64,000 nucleotides of DNA from Novosphingobium lentum NBRC 107847 (GCF_001590965.1 NZ_BCTW01000002.1:124001-188000); one strand, 5' to 3'; numbered from the stretch's first letter, positions 51,005 through 60,568 are shown. The notes: a model not told the origin generated them from the letters alone. A program made the numbers and translations.

Positions 51005-51937
51005 ATGGGAACCGATATTCACGAAGATTTTGAACCCGAACACGAGGCATCCCCGACCAGCCATTTGCTCGACGAACTCAGCCTCTATGGCTACCGGCCC
51101 TTCTCCGATGAAGCTGACACAAGACCGCTGCCAGAAGAACGGATGGTCGCAGGTGCCATCTCCGACATCTTTGACGCCCTGATCGCGACAATGCTCGACA
51201 CCAGGCTCGAACCCGATCTGGAAGATCTGTGCTGGTCGGTCACCAATGTCTTCCATCGCGCAGGCAGCCGTATCCAGCGCGAGCTTGACGACAATGAAGA
51301 TGCGCAGAAGCGTAGCCAGAAGGAACAGGATGGCTCCGAAGTGCGATCGGTCGAACTCGAGCGGCACTTACGCGAAGGTCTGGGGCTCATCGAACGCCGC
51401 AACAGCATGGAGTTCATGCGCGAAGCCGCTGGCGATCAGTTCGAACGTCATTTCCGCAAGAGCTGGGCACCGTATAGCGGCTCACTCGTCAATCATCGCA
51501 CTATGACCGCATCGATGGTCGACAGCCGGGATTTTCTTGCCGCCAAGCGCAAGTCCGAAATCGAACCACTGCTTCCCACGGGCACGCGGGTCGCATTCAC
51601 CGCAGGGCCGGCCTATGACGATCACCGCAAGATCTGGGCAACGCTCGACAAGGTGCTCGCCAAATATCCCGACATGGTCCTGTTCCACGGCGGCAATCCT
51701 ACTGGCGGCGAACATATCGCAGTGCTCTGGGCCAACGCCCGCAAGATCACCCACTATCCGTTCCGGCCGAACTGGGACCGCTTCAAGAAAGCCGCGCCGT
51801 TCAAGCGCAATGACCAGATGCTCGAAGCCCTGCCCAAGGCGGTGATTGCCTGCCCTGGCAATGGCATCAATGCCAATCTGGTCGACAAGGCCCGCAAGAT
51901 GGGGATCAAGGTTTGGTCGATCGAGAAGGGAGGGTGA
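51005..51937 (+). CDS. DUF2493 (YspA, SLOG-like) protein
   Basis: The 310-residue protein has a helical N-terminal half (about 30-160, many charged residues) and a C-terminal SLOG/Rossmann-like domain (about 190-305). The latter shows TRVAFTAGPAYDDHRKIWAT, MVLFHGGNPTGGEHIAVLWA and VIACPGNGINANLVDKARKM. GGxxxGG and PGNG are the ligand-binding loops. This matches DUF2493/YspA cpYpsA-related proteins, thought to bind nucleotides or nucleotide-like signals. It closes the cluster and is headed by the large inverted repeat. The ATG has GAAGGATCAGCCG upstream. The role in the element is unknown. Confidence 0.88.
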   Translation: MGTDIHEDFEPEHEASPTSHLLDELSLYGYRPFSDEADTRPLPEERMVAGAISDIFDALIATMLDTRLEPDLEDLCWSVTNVFHRAGSRIQRELDDNEDAQKRSQKEQDGSEVRSVELERHLREGLGLIERRNSMEFMREAAGDQFERHFRKSWAPYSGSLVNHRTMTASMVDSRDFLAAKRKSEIEPLLPTGTRVAFTAGPAYDDHRKIWATLDKVLAKYPDMVLFHGGNPTGGEHIAVLWANARKITHYPFRPNWDRFKKAAPFKRNDQMLEALPKAVIACPGNGINANLVDKARKMGIKVWSIEKGG

Positions 51938-51962
51938 TGGATCTGGACCTTGAAAGTACCAC

Positions 51963-51991
51963 CGAGCAAATTTGACTATGTGGTTTGCTCG
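51963..51991. terminator. hairpin at the end of the cluster
   Basis: CGAGCAAA (51963-51970) pairs perfectly with TTTGCTCG (51984-51991). It stands 26 bases after the DUF2493 stop and lacks a T-run, so a Rho-dependent or protein-bound end is possible. A second inverted repeat TGTCCCA/TGGGACA follows at 52032-52053, before the metal cluster. Confidence 0.45.
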
Positions 51992-52059
51992 ACGAAATAA
52001 TGCTGTCGTGTGGGCGCTCCTGTACCGATGCTGTCCCATCAATTACTGGGACAAGCCCC

Positions 52060-54582
52060 CTAGCCCAATACAACTGCGACTGGCGCATTCTCGCGATCCT
52101 TGAAGGCGAGAAGCCGCAACGCGTTGAACACGACCACCAGTGTCGAGCCTTCGTGGGCAAGCACTGCTGGTCCGATACCCAGGCCCAGGATTGTCGCCGG
52201 CAGCAGCACCGTAACGACACCAAGGCTCAGATACAGGTTCTGGCGTATGATCCGGCTCGTCTGGCGGCTTAGTCCCACCGCGAAAGGTAAATGTGCGAGG
52301 TCGTCTGCCATAAGGGCGACGTCCGCAGTCTCAAGGGCCACGTCCGATCCGGCCGCTCCCATCGCGATGCCAACTGTGGCGTTCGCCATCGCCGGCGCAT
52401 CGTTGACTCCGTCGCCGACCATTGCGACCTTGTCTTGCGCCTTCAGCTTCTTGATGGCGGCAACCTTGTCCTCGGGCATGAGTTCGCCCCAGGCTTCGTC
52501 GAGCCCCACCTGCTTCGCAATCGCGTCGGCAACGCGCTGGTTGTCGCCCGAGATCATGATCATGCGTGTTATGCCGAGTTCGCGCAGGCGCGCGAGCGTC
52601 GCGATCGCCGCGCTGCGCGGCGTGTCCATCAACCCGATCACGCCAAGATAGCGCGTCCCCTGCCTGACGATCATGGTCGTTCGGCCTGCCTCCTCGAGGC
52701 GCTGGCCTTCATCTCGCAACCCTTGGGGAAGCGGCTCGCCTGCTACTTCGCCGAACAATTTGGGGCTGCCGATGAAGACTGTCTCGCCTTCTACCGTCGC
52801 CTGCACGCCGCGACCGGTAATGCTGCGCAACTCCGTGGCCGTTGGAATGGGTATTTCGCCGAGCCGCTCGCGCCCCCCGACGGCAACCGCAGCGGCGAGC
52901 GGGTGGTCGCTCAATCCCTCGACCGCGACCGCAATGCGAAGCAGATCGGCTTCAGTCGTGTCTCCCATCGGGATCACATCGGTGATGCGCGGTCGACCTT
53001 CTGTCAGCGTGCCGGTCTTGTCGAAGGCGATGGCGCGCAAAGTGCCGAGATTTTCGAGTGGGCCGCCACCTTTGACGAGCACCCCGCCACGCGCGGCCCG
53101 GGCGATACCCGAGAGAACCGCGCTTGGCGTCGCGATTGCCAGCGCACAGGGACTTGCCGCCACCAACACAGCCATTGCACGGTAAAAGCTGTCGCGGACT
53201 GGTTCATCAACCACGACCCACGCGAACAGCAGCAGACCGACGAGAGCCAGTACGGTCGGCACGAAAATGCGCTCGAAGCGATCCGTAAAGCGCTGTGTCG
53301 GCGATTTCTGCGCCTCGGCCTCGCCAACCATCTGTACGACCTTGGCGAGCGTGGTGTCCTTGGAAAGCCGCGTTACCTGCACTTCGATTGCGCCCGCGCC
53401 GTTGATTGTGCCCGCGAAGATCCGATGCGCCGCCGCAACCTTGTCCGGCTGCGCCGTTGCCGCAGGCAGGTCATCAACGGGACTCTTGTCTACTGGAATA
53501 CTCTCGCCAGTTACCGGCGCCTGATCGACGCTCGATTCGCCGACCACCACGAACCCGTCCGCAGGCATGCGTTCATTGGGCTTGACGACTACGACGTCGC
53601 CGACTGCAAGCGCGTCGACGGGGATTTCCAGAGTTAGGTCGCCGCGTCGCACGAGCGCGGTTTGCGGCGCCAGTTCGGCGAGGGCCTCGATAGCCCGCTT
53701 GGCCCGGCCCATCGCATAATGTTCGAGTGCGTGGCCGAAGCTGAAGAGAAAAAGCAGCAACGCGCCTTCCGCCCATGCGCCGAGCGCTGCCGCGCCGGCT
53801 GCGGCGACAAGCATCAGGCTGTCGATTTCGACCTGGCGGTTCCGGAGCGAGTCAATTGCCTCGCGCACCGTAAAGAATCCGCCAAAACCATAAGCGGCGA
53901 CATAGAAGCCAAGCGGCAACCATTCAGGGGCGGCGGTCGTCACCGAGATCAGAAAGCCCACGCCGAGCAAGGCACCACAGATCAACGCGAAAATCAGTTC
54001 GGTATTGGACCCGAATACCCCGCCATGGGCGTGTGCGTGGTCGCCATCTTCCGCGCCGGCGCCATGGTCATGCCCCGCATGGGCCGTGTCAGCGGCGTGC
54101 GTTGCCGGGGCTGCCGACGGAGCCTCACCAGATAGGGTGCTCGCATAGACGCCCAACTTGCCGAGCAGCCGTTCGATTTCGACTTCGGAGATCTTGTCGC
54201 GGTCGAAATCGATGCGCACCACACCAGCTGCCGATGCATCGGCCTCAACTATGCCAGGTGCGCGGAGTAGCCGTCCGGCGACGGTGCGGGCGCGCCGCGG
54301 GTTGGACAGCCCATCCACATTCCAGAGCAGATGACCAAATCGCTCGGTAATCTTCACGCCCTCGCTTTGGGCAATCTCGCGAATTCTTGGTAACGAGAGC
54401 AGGTCGGGATCATAGTGGACGCAAAGCCTCGCCGGCTCTTCGCCTGCCGCCGCTACTATATGGGCGTTGCGGACGCCCTCTCGGGCGCTCAAGCTCTTCA
54501 CCAGCCGCGTAACGCATGCGTCCGCCGCGCCATCGATTTCAGGTAGCAGCAGCGGCAGTTCGAGACGGAGCTTTGCGGTCAT
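52060..54582 (-). CDS. czcP: P1B-4-type heavy-metal-exporting ATPase (CzcP-like)
   Basis: This 840-residue inner-membrane pump has Pfam-like E1-E2 ATPase parts. TGES is in APVTGESIPV, the phosphorylated Asp lies in AFDKTGTLTEG near 520, DHPLAAA is the HP loop, and GDGVNDAPAM is the hinge. The metal-site helix has SPC (ASPCALAIATPSA near 479) in place of CPC, and the last helices carry HEGSTLVVVFNALRLL near 811. SPC plus HEGSxxVxxNxLR defines group P1B-4 (CoaT/CzcP; Co, Zn, Cd). The N-terminus has two degenerate metal-domain-like folds without CxxC and a His-rich linker (162-186). It overlaps czcC by four bases. Confidence 0.93.
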   Translation of the reverse strand: MTAKLRLELPLLLPEIDGAADACVTRLVKSLSAREGVRNAHIVAAAGEEPARLCVHYDPDLLSLPRIREIAQSEGVKITERFGHLLWNVDGLSNPRRARTVAGRLLRAPGIVEADASAAGVVRIDFDRDKISEVEIERLLGKLGVYASTLSGEAPSAAPATHAADTAHAGHDHGAGAEDGDHAHAHGGVFGSNTELIFALICGALLGVGFLISVTTAAPEWLPLGFYVAAYGFGGFFTVREAIDSLRNRQVEIDSLMLVAAAGAAALGAWAEGALLLFLFSFGHALEHYAMGRAKRAIEALAELAPQTALVRRGDLTLEIPVDALAVGDVVVVKPNERMPADGFVVVGESSVDQAPVTGESIPVDKSPVDDLPAATAQPDKVAAAHRIFAGTINGAGAIEVQVTRLSKDTTLAKVVQMVGEAEAQKSPTQRFTDRFERIFVPTVLALVGLLLFAWVVVDEPVRDSFYRAMAVLVAASPCALAIATPSAVLSGIARAARGGVLVKGGGPLENLGTLRAIAFDKTGTLTEGRPRITDVIPMGDTTEADLLRIAVAVEGLSDHPLAAAVAVGGRERLGEIPIPTATELRSITGRGVQATVEGETVFIGSPKLFGEVAGEPLPQGLRDEGQRLEEAGRTTMIVRQGTRYLGVIGLMDTPRSAAIATLARLRELGITRMIMISGDNQRVADAIAKQVGLDEAWGELMPEDKVAAIKKLKAQDKVAMVGDGVNDAPAMANATVGIAMGAAGSDVALETADVALMADDLAHLPFAVGLSRQTSRIIRQNLYLSLGVVTVLLPATILGLGIGPAVLAHEGSTLVVVFNALRLLAFKDRENAPVAVVLG

Positions 54583-55823
54583 CTGCCCACTCCATCGTGA
54601 TTGTTTGGCCAGAGGTCATGCGCGTCAATGCGCAGCCGTGCGATCGACCGTAAAGCGGCAGCACGCGCCGCACTCTCGGCGCGTGCTGCATCCTGTGCCT
54701 GACGTTCGGCGTAGAGCAGGTCTGTCAGATCAATGCCGCCCAGCCGGTAGCCCTCACGCAAGCGGTACGCGGCGCTCTCGCTGCTGGCACGGGCCGCCTG
54801 GCTGCTTTGCCATGCCCGCCAGTTGTTGCTCGCTTCGACATAATCGGATGTAGCGGTTTCCTGCGCGGTGAAGCGCGCGGCGATCAGCTCGGCAGCTGCC
54901 GCGCGGGCTTCCGCTTCGGCCTGGCCGGCCAAACCGGAGCGATATTTCCCGCCGAACGGTATTGAGGCAACAACACCGGCACCGCGCTCGGCACCGCTGC
55001 GTTCACTGAACAGGCGAAAGCCGATAGTGGGATCGGGCATCCGATCCTTGTTGGCCCGCGCGGCAAGCGTAGATTGCCGGTCGGCTTCGGCCTGTGCGCC
55101 CGGCACTCCGTGATTTTGCATGATGACAACATCGCGCAGCCCTTCAAGTCCTTGCACTGGCAGAACCGGCTCAGGTAAATCGGGAGCATCAACGGGAAGC
55201 GGTAGTGACGGGAATTGCACAGCCATCCGCGACCTTGCGATCTCGGCGCGTGTCCGGGCCTGCTCCAGTTCGACTTGCGCCGTAGCGAGCGCGGCTCGCG
55301 CGCGATCGGCATCTGCGACCGCGGCATCCTGCACGGCCACCTGGCGCTCAACCCCTTGCAGGGCGGACGAAAGATTGCTGACCGCAGCCGCAGCCATTTT
55401 AACCTCGGCTTCGGCAGCCAGCCAGTCGAGCCACAAATCGCTCACCAGCAAAGTGGTCCGGTGACGAACGTCGGCCGCGCGGTAATCCGATGCGGCTATC
55501 CCGAAGTCACCAGCCTTGCGATCGAGGCTGGCTTTGCCGGGCAGGCGAATGGGCCGTTCAAGCGTGGCGTCATATTCGTCATACTGCCCCTCACGGTCGA
55601 TACTGCGCCGGTTATAGGAACCGCTCACCGCAAACTCATAAGGGCCAGCACGCAGCGCCGCAGCGTTCTGGCGGGCGGCGTCGGTACGGGCGAGTGCCGC
55701 CTGCACCTGAGGATGCTCTTCAATGGCGCGGGCCACAGCTTCGTCGGGCGGTAAATCAGCCCCGCTATTGGCCAAGGCCGTACTGGAGAGAAGCAGAGTG
55801 GACAGGATCAGGATATATTTCAT
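54579..55823 (-). CDS. czcC: outer-membrane channel of the RND efflux system (CzcC-like)
   Basis: This 414-residue TolC/OEP-family protein has a signal peptide (MKYILILSTLLLSSTALA) and long alternating helices. Repeat halves are seen in DEAVARAIEEHPQVQAALAR and GAQAEADRQSTLAARANKDR. The stretch PDPTIGFRLFSERSGAERG is typical of CzcC/CnrC. It forms the exit duct for the CzcBA pump. The start overlaps the czcA stop by four bases and the stop overlaps the czcP start by four, so the genes are tightly coupled. Confidence 0.9.
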   Translation of the reverse strand: MKYILILSTLLLSSTALANSGADLPPDEAVARAIEEHPQVQAALARTDAARQNAAALRAGPYEFAVSGSYNRRSIDREGQYDEYDATLERPIRLPGKASLDRKAGDFGIAASDYRAADVRHRTTLLVSDLWLDWLAAEAEVKMAAAAVSNLSSALQGVERQVAVQDAAVADADRARAALATAQVELEQARTRAEIARSRMAVQFPSLPLPVDAPDLPEPVLPVQGLEGLRDVVIMQNHGVPGAQAEADRQSTLAARANKDRMPDPTIGFRLFSERSGAERGAGVVASIPFGGKYRSGLAGQAEAEARAAAAELIAARFTAQETATSDYVEASNNWRAWQSSQAARASSESAAYRLREGYRLGGIDLTDLLYAERQAQDAARAESAARAAALRSIARLRIDAHDLWPNNHDGVGR

Positions 55824-58800
55824 GGGTTAATCTCATCTCGGGCCGCATCGCTGGGCTGGGCGTCGCGTTCGGCAACAGACTCGCCAAACCGCTCATAGAG
55901 CAGCGGCAAAAGCACCAGCGTCAGCAGGGTTGATGTGATCAGGCCGCCGATCACCACGATTGCGAGCGGCCGCTGGATTTCGGAGCCGGGGCCGGTGGCG
56001 AAGAGCAAGGGCACCAGCCCGAAGCCGGTGATCGTCGCGGTCATCAAGACCGGCCGCAATCGCCGTTCCGCCCCGCGCCGCACAGCTTCAGCCATCGACA
56101 GACCAGCCTCGCGCAATTGCCGGAAGTAGGACACCATCACCAACCCGTTGAGCACCGCGATGCCAAGCAAGGCGATGAACCCGACCGAGGCTGGCACCGA
56201 CAGATATTCACCCGTCACGAACAAGGCGACGATGCCTCCCACCGCCGCAAACGGGATGTTGGCAATGATCAGCAACGATGCACGGAAGGATCGCAGCGTC
56301 ACGTAGAGGACAATGAAGATCAGGATCAGCGCGATCGGCAGTACGACCGCCAATCGGGCCGATGCCCGCTGCTGGTTCTCAAACTGCCCGCCCCATTCAA
56401 GCCGGTATCCGGCAGGAAGCGGCACGGTTTTGGCAAGGTCAGCCTTGGCTTCATCGACAAAGCCGACCAGATCGCGGCCCGACACGAACGCCTGGATCAG
56501 TGCAAAGCGTGAGCCGTTCTCATGCTCCAGCTTCACCGGTCCTTCGGTGCGGGTGACTTGCGCAACGTCGCTCACGCGGACGCTCGTCCCATTAGGGCTG
56601 AGCATAGTCTGGTCGGTGAACAGCGTCGGATCGCTCGCCAGCGCAGGATCGCCGCGGATGACGATCGGCACGCGGCGATTGCCATCGGCGACAACTCCTG
56701 CACGCACGCCTTCAACTTGCGCGCGCAGAGCGTCCTGCAAGTTCTGCACGGGCATTCCGGCACGGCCAGCTGCCAGCCGGTCGATGTCGATCTGGAGATA
56801 TTCGACGCTATCGTCCGCCACGGTAATGACTTCGGTCGCACCATTGATCTTGCGGAGGCGACCGTCGATTTTGGAAGCCAGCCCGCCGAGTGTCTTAAGG
56901 TCGGGTCCGAACAGCTTGATCGCCAGATCGCCGCGTGAACCGGTCAACATTTCGGAGACACGCATTTCGATGGGCTGGGTAAAGGCATGCTCAAATCCGG
57001 GCAGTTCCTCCATCGCCTCCCTGATTTGCTCGATCAGCCAGTCCTTGTCCTGAACCCGCCACTCACTCCGCGGCTTCAGTCTCATGAACGTGTCGGTGTC
57101 ATTGAGTGACATGGGATCAAGTCCGAGTTCATCGCTGCCGACCCGGCCAACGATTTCGAGGATCTCCGGAACCCTTTCCATCAGCAGTTTCTGGACGCGC
57201 AAATCGCCGTCGATGCTGTGCTGGAGGCTGATGCTCGGATGCTTCTCGATCTGCAACAGCACCGAGCCTTCATCCATCGTCGGCAGAAAGGTCTTGCCAA
57301 CAAACGAATAGGCCACAACCGCAACGAGCAAAGCGGCACCGGCCGTGCCATAGACCGCCGTCTTGCGTGCAAATGCCCAGCCCAGCAGGCTGTGATAACG
57401 CGGCGAAAGCTGCCGCATCAACCAAGGCTCCTTGTGATCTCCATCCGCCTTCAGGCCGTAAGACGCGAGCACGGGAACCAGGGTCAGCGCCAGGACGAGC
57501 GAACTGGCCAGCGCCAACACGATCGTCATCGCAACCGGACCGAACAACTTGCCTTCAAGGCCTTCCAGCGTGAGGAGCGGCAGAAATACGAGCGCGATGA
57601 TGAACAGGCCTGAAGCGACCGGCACGACGACTTCGCTGGTAGCAACCAGAACGCGGTTGAGCTTGCTGGCATGGCTGTGCTTGGGATCGGCCAGGCGCTC
57701 GACGACATTTTCGATGACGACCACGGCGCCGTCCACCAACATCCCTATGGCAATCGCCAGCCCGCCAAGGCTCATCAGATTGGCCGACATGCCGAATTGC
57801 TTCATCAGGATGAAGGTCACCAGCGTCGCCATTGGCAAGGCGGAGGCAACGATCAGCGAAGCCCGGATATCGCCGAGGAACAGGAGCAGCAGGATAACCA
57901 CCAATATGGTTGCTTCCAGCAAGGCTTCCTCGACCGTCCCGACGGCACGTTCGACCAGTTCCGAACGGTCATAGAAGACATTGAGCGTCATCCCTTTGGG
58001 CAGGCTGCGCTGGATCTCGGCGGCGCGTACCTTGACCTCGCGCACGACCTTGCTGGCGTCGGATCCTTTCAAGGCGATCACAATGCCCTGCACGGCCTCT
58101 CCGGTGCCGTTGCGCGTTACCGCGCCGTAGCGGGTCAGGCTGCCCGTGCTGACCGTGGCGACATCGCTCAGCCGCAGCACCCCATCCTTTTGCGCCTTGA
58201 CGACTACCGCCCGTAAATCGTCCTCGGACTGGATCGCGCCGACCGCACGCACGATCAGCGCTTCGTCGCCAACCGAGAGGCGGCCTGCGCCGTCGTTGCG
58301 GTTCCCCGCTTCGATCGCCGTGCTGATGTCTTGATAGGTGAGGCCAGCCGCTGCCATCAGATTGGGATCGGGACGGACCTCAAACGTCTCGGCCCGTCCG
58401 CCCAGTGAATTGACGTCGGCAACACCCGGCACAGTGCGCAGCGCCGGCCGGATCGTCCAATCGAGGGCGCGCCGCTTCTCGGCGAGACTCTGCGGCCCTT
58501 CGAGCGTGAACATGTAAACATCGGTCAGCGGCGTCGCGATAGGCGCAAGTCCACCTTCGACCGACGGCGGCATGTCTTCCATGATGCCCGACAAGCGTTC
58601 GGTCACCTGACTGCGCGCCCAGTAAATGTCGGTGCCGTCGTGAAAATCGATAGTGATGTCGGCAATGCCGTATTTGGCGATGGAGCGGAGGATCTGCTGC
58701 TTGGGAATGCCCAGCATCTCCATCTCGATTGGCGTGATAACCCGGCTTTCGACCTCTTCGGGCGTCATGCCCGGGGCCTTCAGGATGATCTTCACCTGTG

Positions 58801-58933
58801 TCGCTGAAATGTCCGGGAAAGCATCAACCGGCAGATTGAGGAAAGACCAGCCACCGATGCCGGCCAGCGCAAGCGCGAGACCAAGCACTGCAAGCCGGGC
58901 GGAGAGCGAGAGTTCGACGAGGCGGCGCAACAT
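55820..58933 (-). CDS. czcA: heavy-metal RND efflux permease (CzcA-like)
   Basis: This 1037-residue inner-membrane proton antiporter of the HME-RND type has twelve membrane segments and two large periplasmic loops. Landmarks are ALALAGIGGWSFLNLPVDAFPD, RSQVTERLSGIMEDMPPSVE, the TM4 region GLAIAIGMLVDGAVVVIENV with D401 and E408, and RWYEF-like repeats in the second half. In CzcA of Cupriavidus an extra Asp at the position of A395 is needed for proton transfer with Zn; here it is Ala as in CusA. Still, SLGGLAIAIGMLVDGAVV proteins are common in CzcA-annotated groups. czcB precedes with a three-base gap. Confidence 0.92.
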   Translation of the reverse strand: MLRRLVELSLSARLAVLGLALALAGIGGWSFLNLPVDAFPDISATQVKIILKAPGMTPEEVESRVITPIEMEMLGIPKQQILRSIAKYGIADITIDFHDGTDIYWARSQVTERLSGIMEDMPPSVEGGLAPIATPLTDVYMFTLEGPQSLAEKRRALDWTIRPALRTVPGVADVNSLGGRAETFEVRPDPNLMAAAGLTYQDISTAIEAGNRNDGAGRLSVGDEALIVRAVGAIQSEDDLRAVVVKAQKDGVLRLSDVATVSTGSLTRYGAVTRNGTGEAVQGIVIALKGSDASKVVREVKVRAAEIQRSLPKGMTLNVFYDRSELVERAVGTVEEALLEATILVVILLLLFLGDIRASLIVASALPMATLVTFILMKQFGMSANLMSLGGLAIAIGMLVDGAVVVIENVVERLADPKHSHASKLNRVLVATSEVVVPVASGLFIIALVFLPLLTLEGLEGKLFGPVAMTIVLALASSLVLALTLVPVLASYGLKADGDHKEPWLMRQLSPRYHSLLGWAFARKTAVYGTAGAALLVAVVAYSFVGKTFLPTMDEGSVLLQIEKHPSISLQHSIDGDLRVQKLLMERVPEILEIVGRVGSDELGLDPMSLNDTDTFMRLKPRSEWRVQDKDWLIEQIREAMEELPGFEHAFTQPIEMRVSEMLTGSRGDLAIKLFGPDLKTLGGLASKIDGRLRKINGATEVITVADDSVEYLQIDIDRLAAGRAGMPVQNLQDALRAQVEGVRAGVVADGNRRVPIVIRGDPALASDPTLFTDQTMLSPNGTSVRVSDVAQVTRTEGPVKLEHENGSRFALIQAFVSGRDLVGFVDEAKADLAKTVPLPAGYRLEWGGQFENQQRASARLAVVLPIALILIFIVLYVTLRSFRASLLIIANIPFAAVGGIVALFVTGEYLSVPASVGFIALLGIAVLNGLVMVSYFRQLREAGLSMAEAVRRGAERRLRPVLMTATITGFGLVPLLFATGPGSEIQRPLAIVVIGGLITSTLLTLVLLPLLYERFGESVAERDAQPSDAARDEINP

Positions 58934-58936
58934 GGC

Positions 58937-60034
58937 TTATTCGCCGCCTAGCGTCATCTTGATCTCGGTCAGTCCCGAAATCGCAACTTCTTCACCTGCT
59001 GCCAGGCCTTCGGTTATGACGGTTTCACCGCCTGCGCTGCCGCCCACGACAACCGCGCGCTGCGCAAAGCCCTTGGGCGTCTTCACGAACACCACATCGT
59101 TGCCCTGGGCGCGGGTAATCGCGCTAGTCGGAACCCCGATGACTTGCTGTCCTGCGCCAGCTTCAATCGAGACCATGATCGACTTGCCGGCGATCAAACC
59201 GGAGGCAGCCCCGATGCTCGCCTTGGCGAGAACGCTGCGCGTATCGGGATCGATCGCCGACCCCACCGACAGGATGCGTCCGGAAACATTGCCGGCAAGC
59301 GTCACAGTCATTCCCGGTTTGACCAGTCCGGCCAGACGTTCGGGCAACTGGATGTCGAGCTGATAGGTATTGCTGGCATCGATCACGAAGGGTGCGGCCA
59401 TACCATCGACAGGGCCACCAGTCTGGACGGCAACCGAGGACACCCGGCCGCTGATCGGCGCGCGCAAGGTGATCGAACCATCACCACTTGCGCCCGCAAT
59501 ATTGAGGATACGCGCGCTTTCCGAAACATCGGCTTCGGCCTGGCGCAGAGCTGCATTGGCTTCCTGCCCCCGCGCACCTGCAACTACGCCGGCATGCACG
59601 AGTTGCTGTGCCCGGTTGGCAGTGGCGCGCGCGAGGCCCAACTGCGCCCGTGCGCGGGTCAGGTTTGATCCGATCTGCAATGCATCCCGGCTCACCATTG
59701 TTGCCAGCGGTTGCCCGCGCGTCACCGACTGCCCGGCGATCACGAACACTTGCCGAATTGCACCGGGAAATGGTGCCGTCACCGCAACACGGGCTTCCGG
59801 GGGAAGCGTGACAGTTGCTGGCATGGTCCCGAGGGGCACACCGCTGGCGATCTTGGCCGTGGCAGTTCTCACGCCCATGCGTTCCAATTGATCAATTGTG
59901 AGAGGCCTGGACCCGCCCTCAGGCTGTTCCTTCACCGCGATTGCGGCCGGACTTTCAGGGCGAAATATCCACCAGCCAGCCAGAAGAAGGAGCGCGGCGG
60001 CCGCCAACGCAGCGATCTTGATGCGCGGGCTCAT
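58937..60034 (-). CDS. czcB: RND efflux periplasmic adaptor (CzcB-like)
   Basis: This membrane-fusion protein links the CzcA pump to the CzcC channel. The start at 60034 (MSPRIKIAALAA, 365 residues) gives a signal/anchor helix, AALAAAALLLLAGWWIF. The frame continues to an ATG at 60130, but that adds a basic stretch without likeness. Domains are a lipoyl-like barrel (AVTAPFPGAIRQVFVIAGQSV), a helical hairpin (DALQIGSNLTRARAQLGLAR) and a beta-barrel (IQLPERLAGLVKPGMTVTL). It lacks the N-terminal His motif seen in some CzcB. It is the third gene of the metal operon. Confidence 0.9.
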   Translation of the reverse strand: MSPRIKIAALAAAALLLLAGWWIFRPESPAAIAVKEQPEGGSRPLTIDQLERMGVRTATAKIASGVPLGTMPATVTLPPEARVAVTAPFPGAIRQVFVIAGQSVTRGQPLATMVSRDALQIGSNLTRARAQLGLARATANRAQQLVHAGVVAGARGQEANAALRQAEADVSESARILNIAGASGDGSITLRAPISGRVSSVAVQTGGPVDGMAAPFVIDASNTYQLDIQLPERLAGLVKPGMTVTLAGNVSGRILSVGSAIDPDTRSVLAKASIGAASGLIAGKSIMVSIEAGAGQQVIGVPTSAITRAQGNDVVFVKTPKGFAQRAVVVGGSAGGETVITEGLAAGEEVAISGLTEIKMTLGGE

Positions 60035-60172
60035 GATGCGTCCGCCTTCGCTGCCAGAGGCGCGGACGCGACTGCATCCTGTGCAGCGCAAAACTGTAGT
60101 GACATTTTGGGAAAGCTCCTGACCAGACATGGAACTTCGCTGCGGGAAACTCCGCGCGCGAAGGCGTGTCGG

Positions 60173-60568
60173 TCAGGCGGAAGGTGGCTGTGTCGGGGGG
60201 GCCGAATTCAGCGACTTGAGCATCATGGTCGCAGCCATGAAGCGCAAGGTGCCCGAAGGCGCGAGGCCCGGCAGATCATCAAGCGCGGTAATCTTCAGTG
60301 CGTCAGTGCCGTGATGATGGTGCCCGGCATGACCGACCATATCGCGCGGCGTCTTCTGGGAGCCTTGATCGCCGTCTGCTTCTTTTGCATTTTCTTCGAC
60401 GATTTCGAGTGCATGTCCGACCAGCCCATCATGCACATGCGCCAGAGCCGGCAGCCCGCTGCCGCCGAGCAATACGGCAAAAACCATAAGAAAGAAGGTG
60501 AGGCGGCGAAGCATTGCCCGCTTGCTAACAGGCGCCCTGCTGCGGCGCAACACGCAAGGCGAAGTCAT
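60173..60568 (-). CDS. small His-rich exported protein of the metal operon
   Basis: About 131 residues. The ATG at 60568 overlaps the stop of the CDF gene (ATGA) and so is preferred; ATG 60514 gives a tidier signal peptide. A hydrophobic segment (LRRLTFFLMVFAVLLGGSGL) leads to AHVHDG, and HAGHHHHGTDAL provides a His cluster. The C-terminus is mildly hydrophobic (LRFMAATMMLKSL). It probably sits in the periplasm and binds the exported metal, like CzcI-type or other small proteins found in czc operons. No firm family. Confidence 0.7.
   Translation of the reverse strand: MTSPCVLRRSRAPVSKRAMLRRLTFFLMVFAVLLGGSGLPALAHVHDGLVGHALEIVEENAKEADGDQGSQKTPRDMVGHAGHHHHGTDALKITALDDLPGLAPSGTLRFMAATMMLKSLNSAPPTQPPSA

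Noticed and set aside
51938..52059. A second attachment site between the DNA-entry module and the metal cluster
   Set aside because: The hairpins here do not match the tRNA-Gly end; no direct repeat of the tRNA 3' sequence was found in the window.
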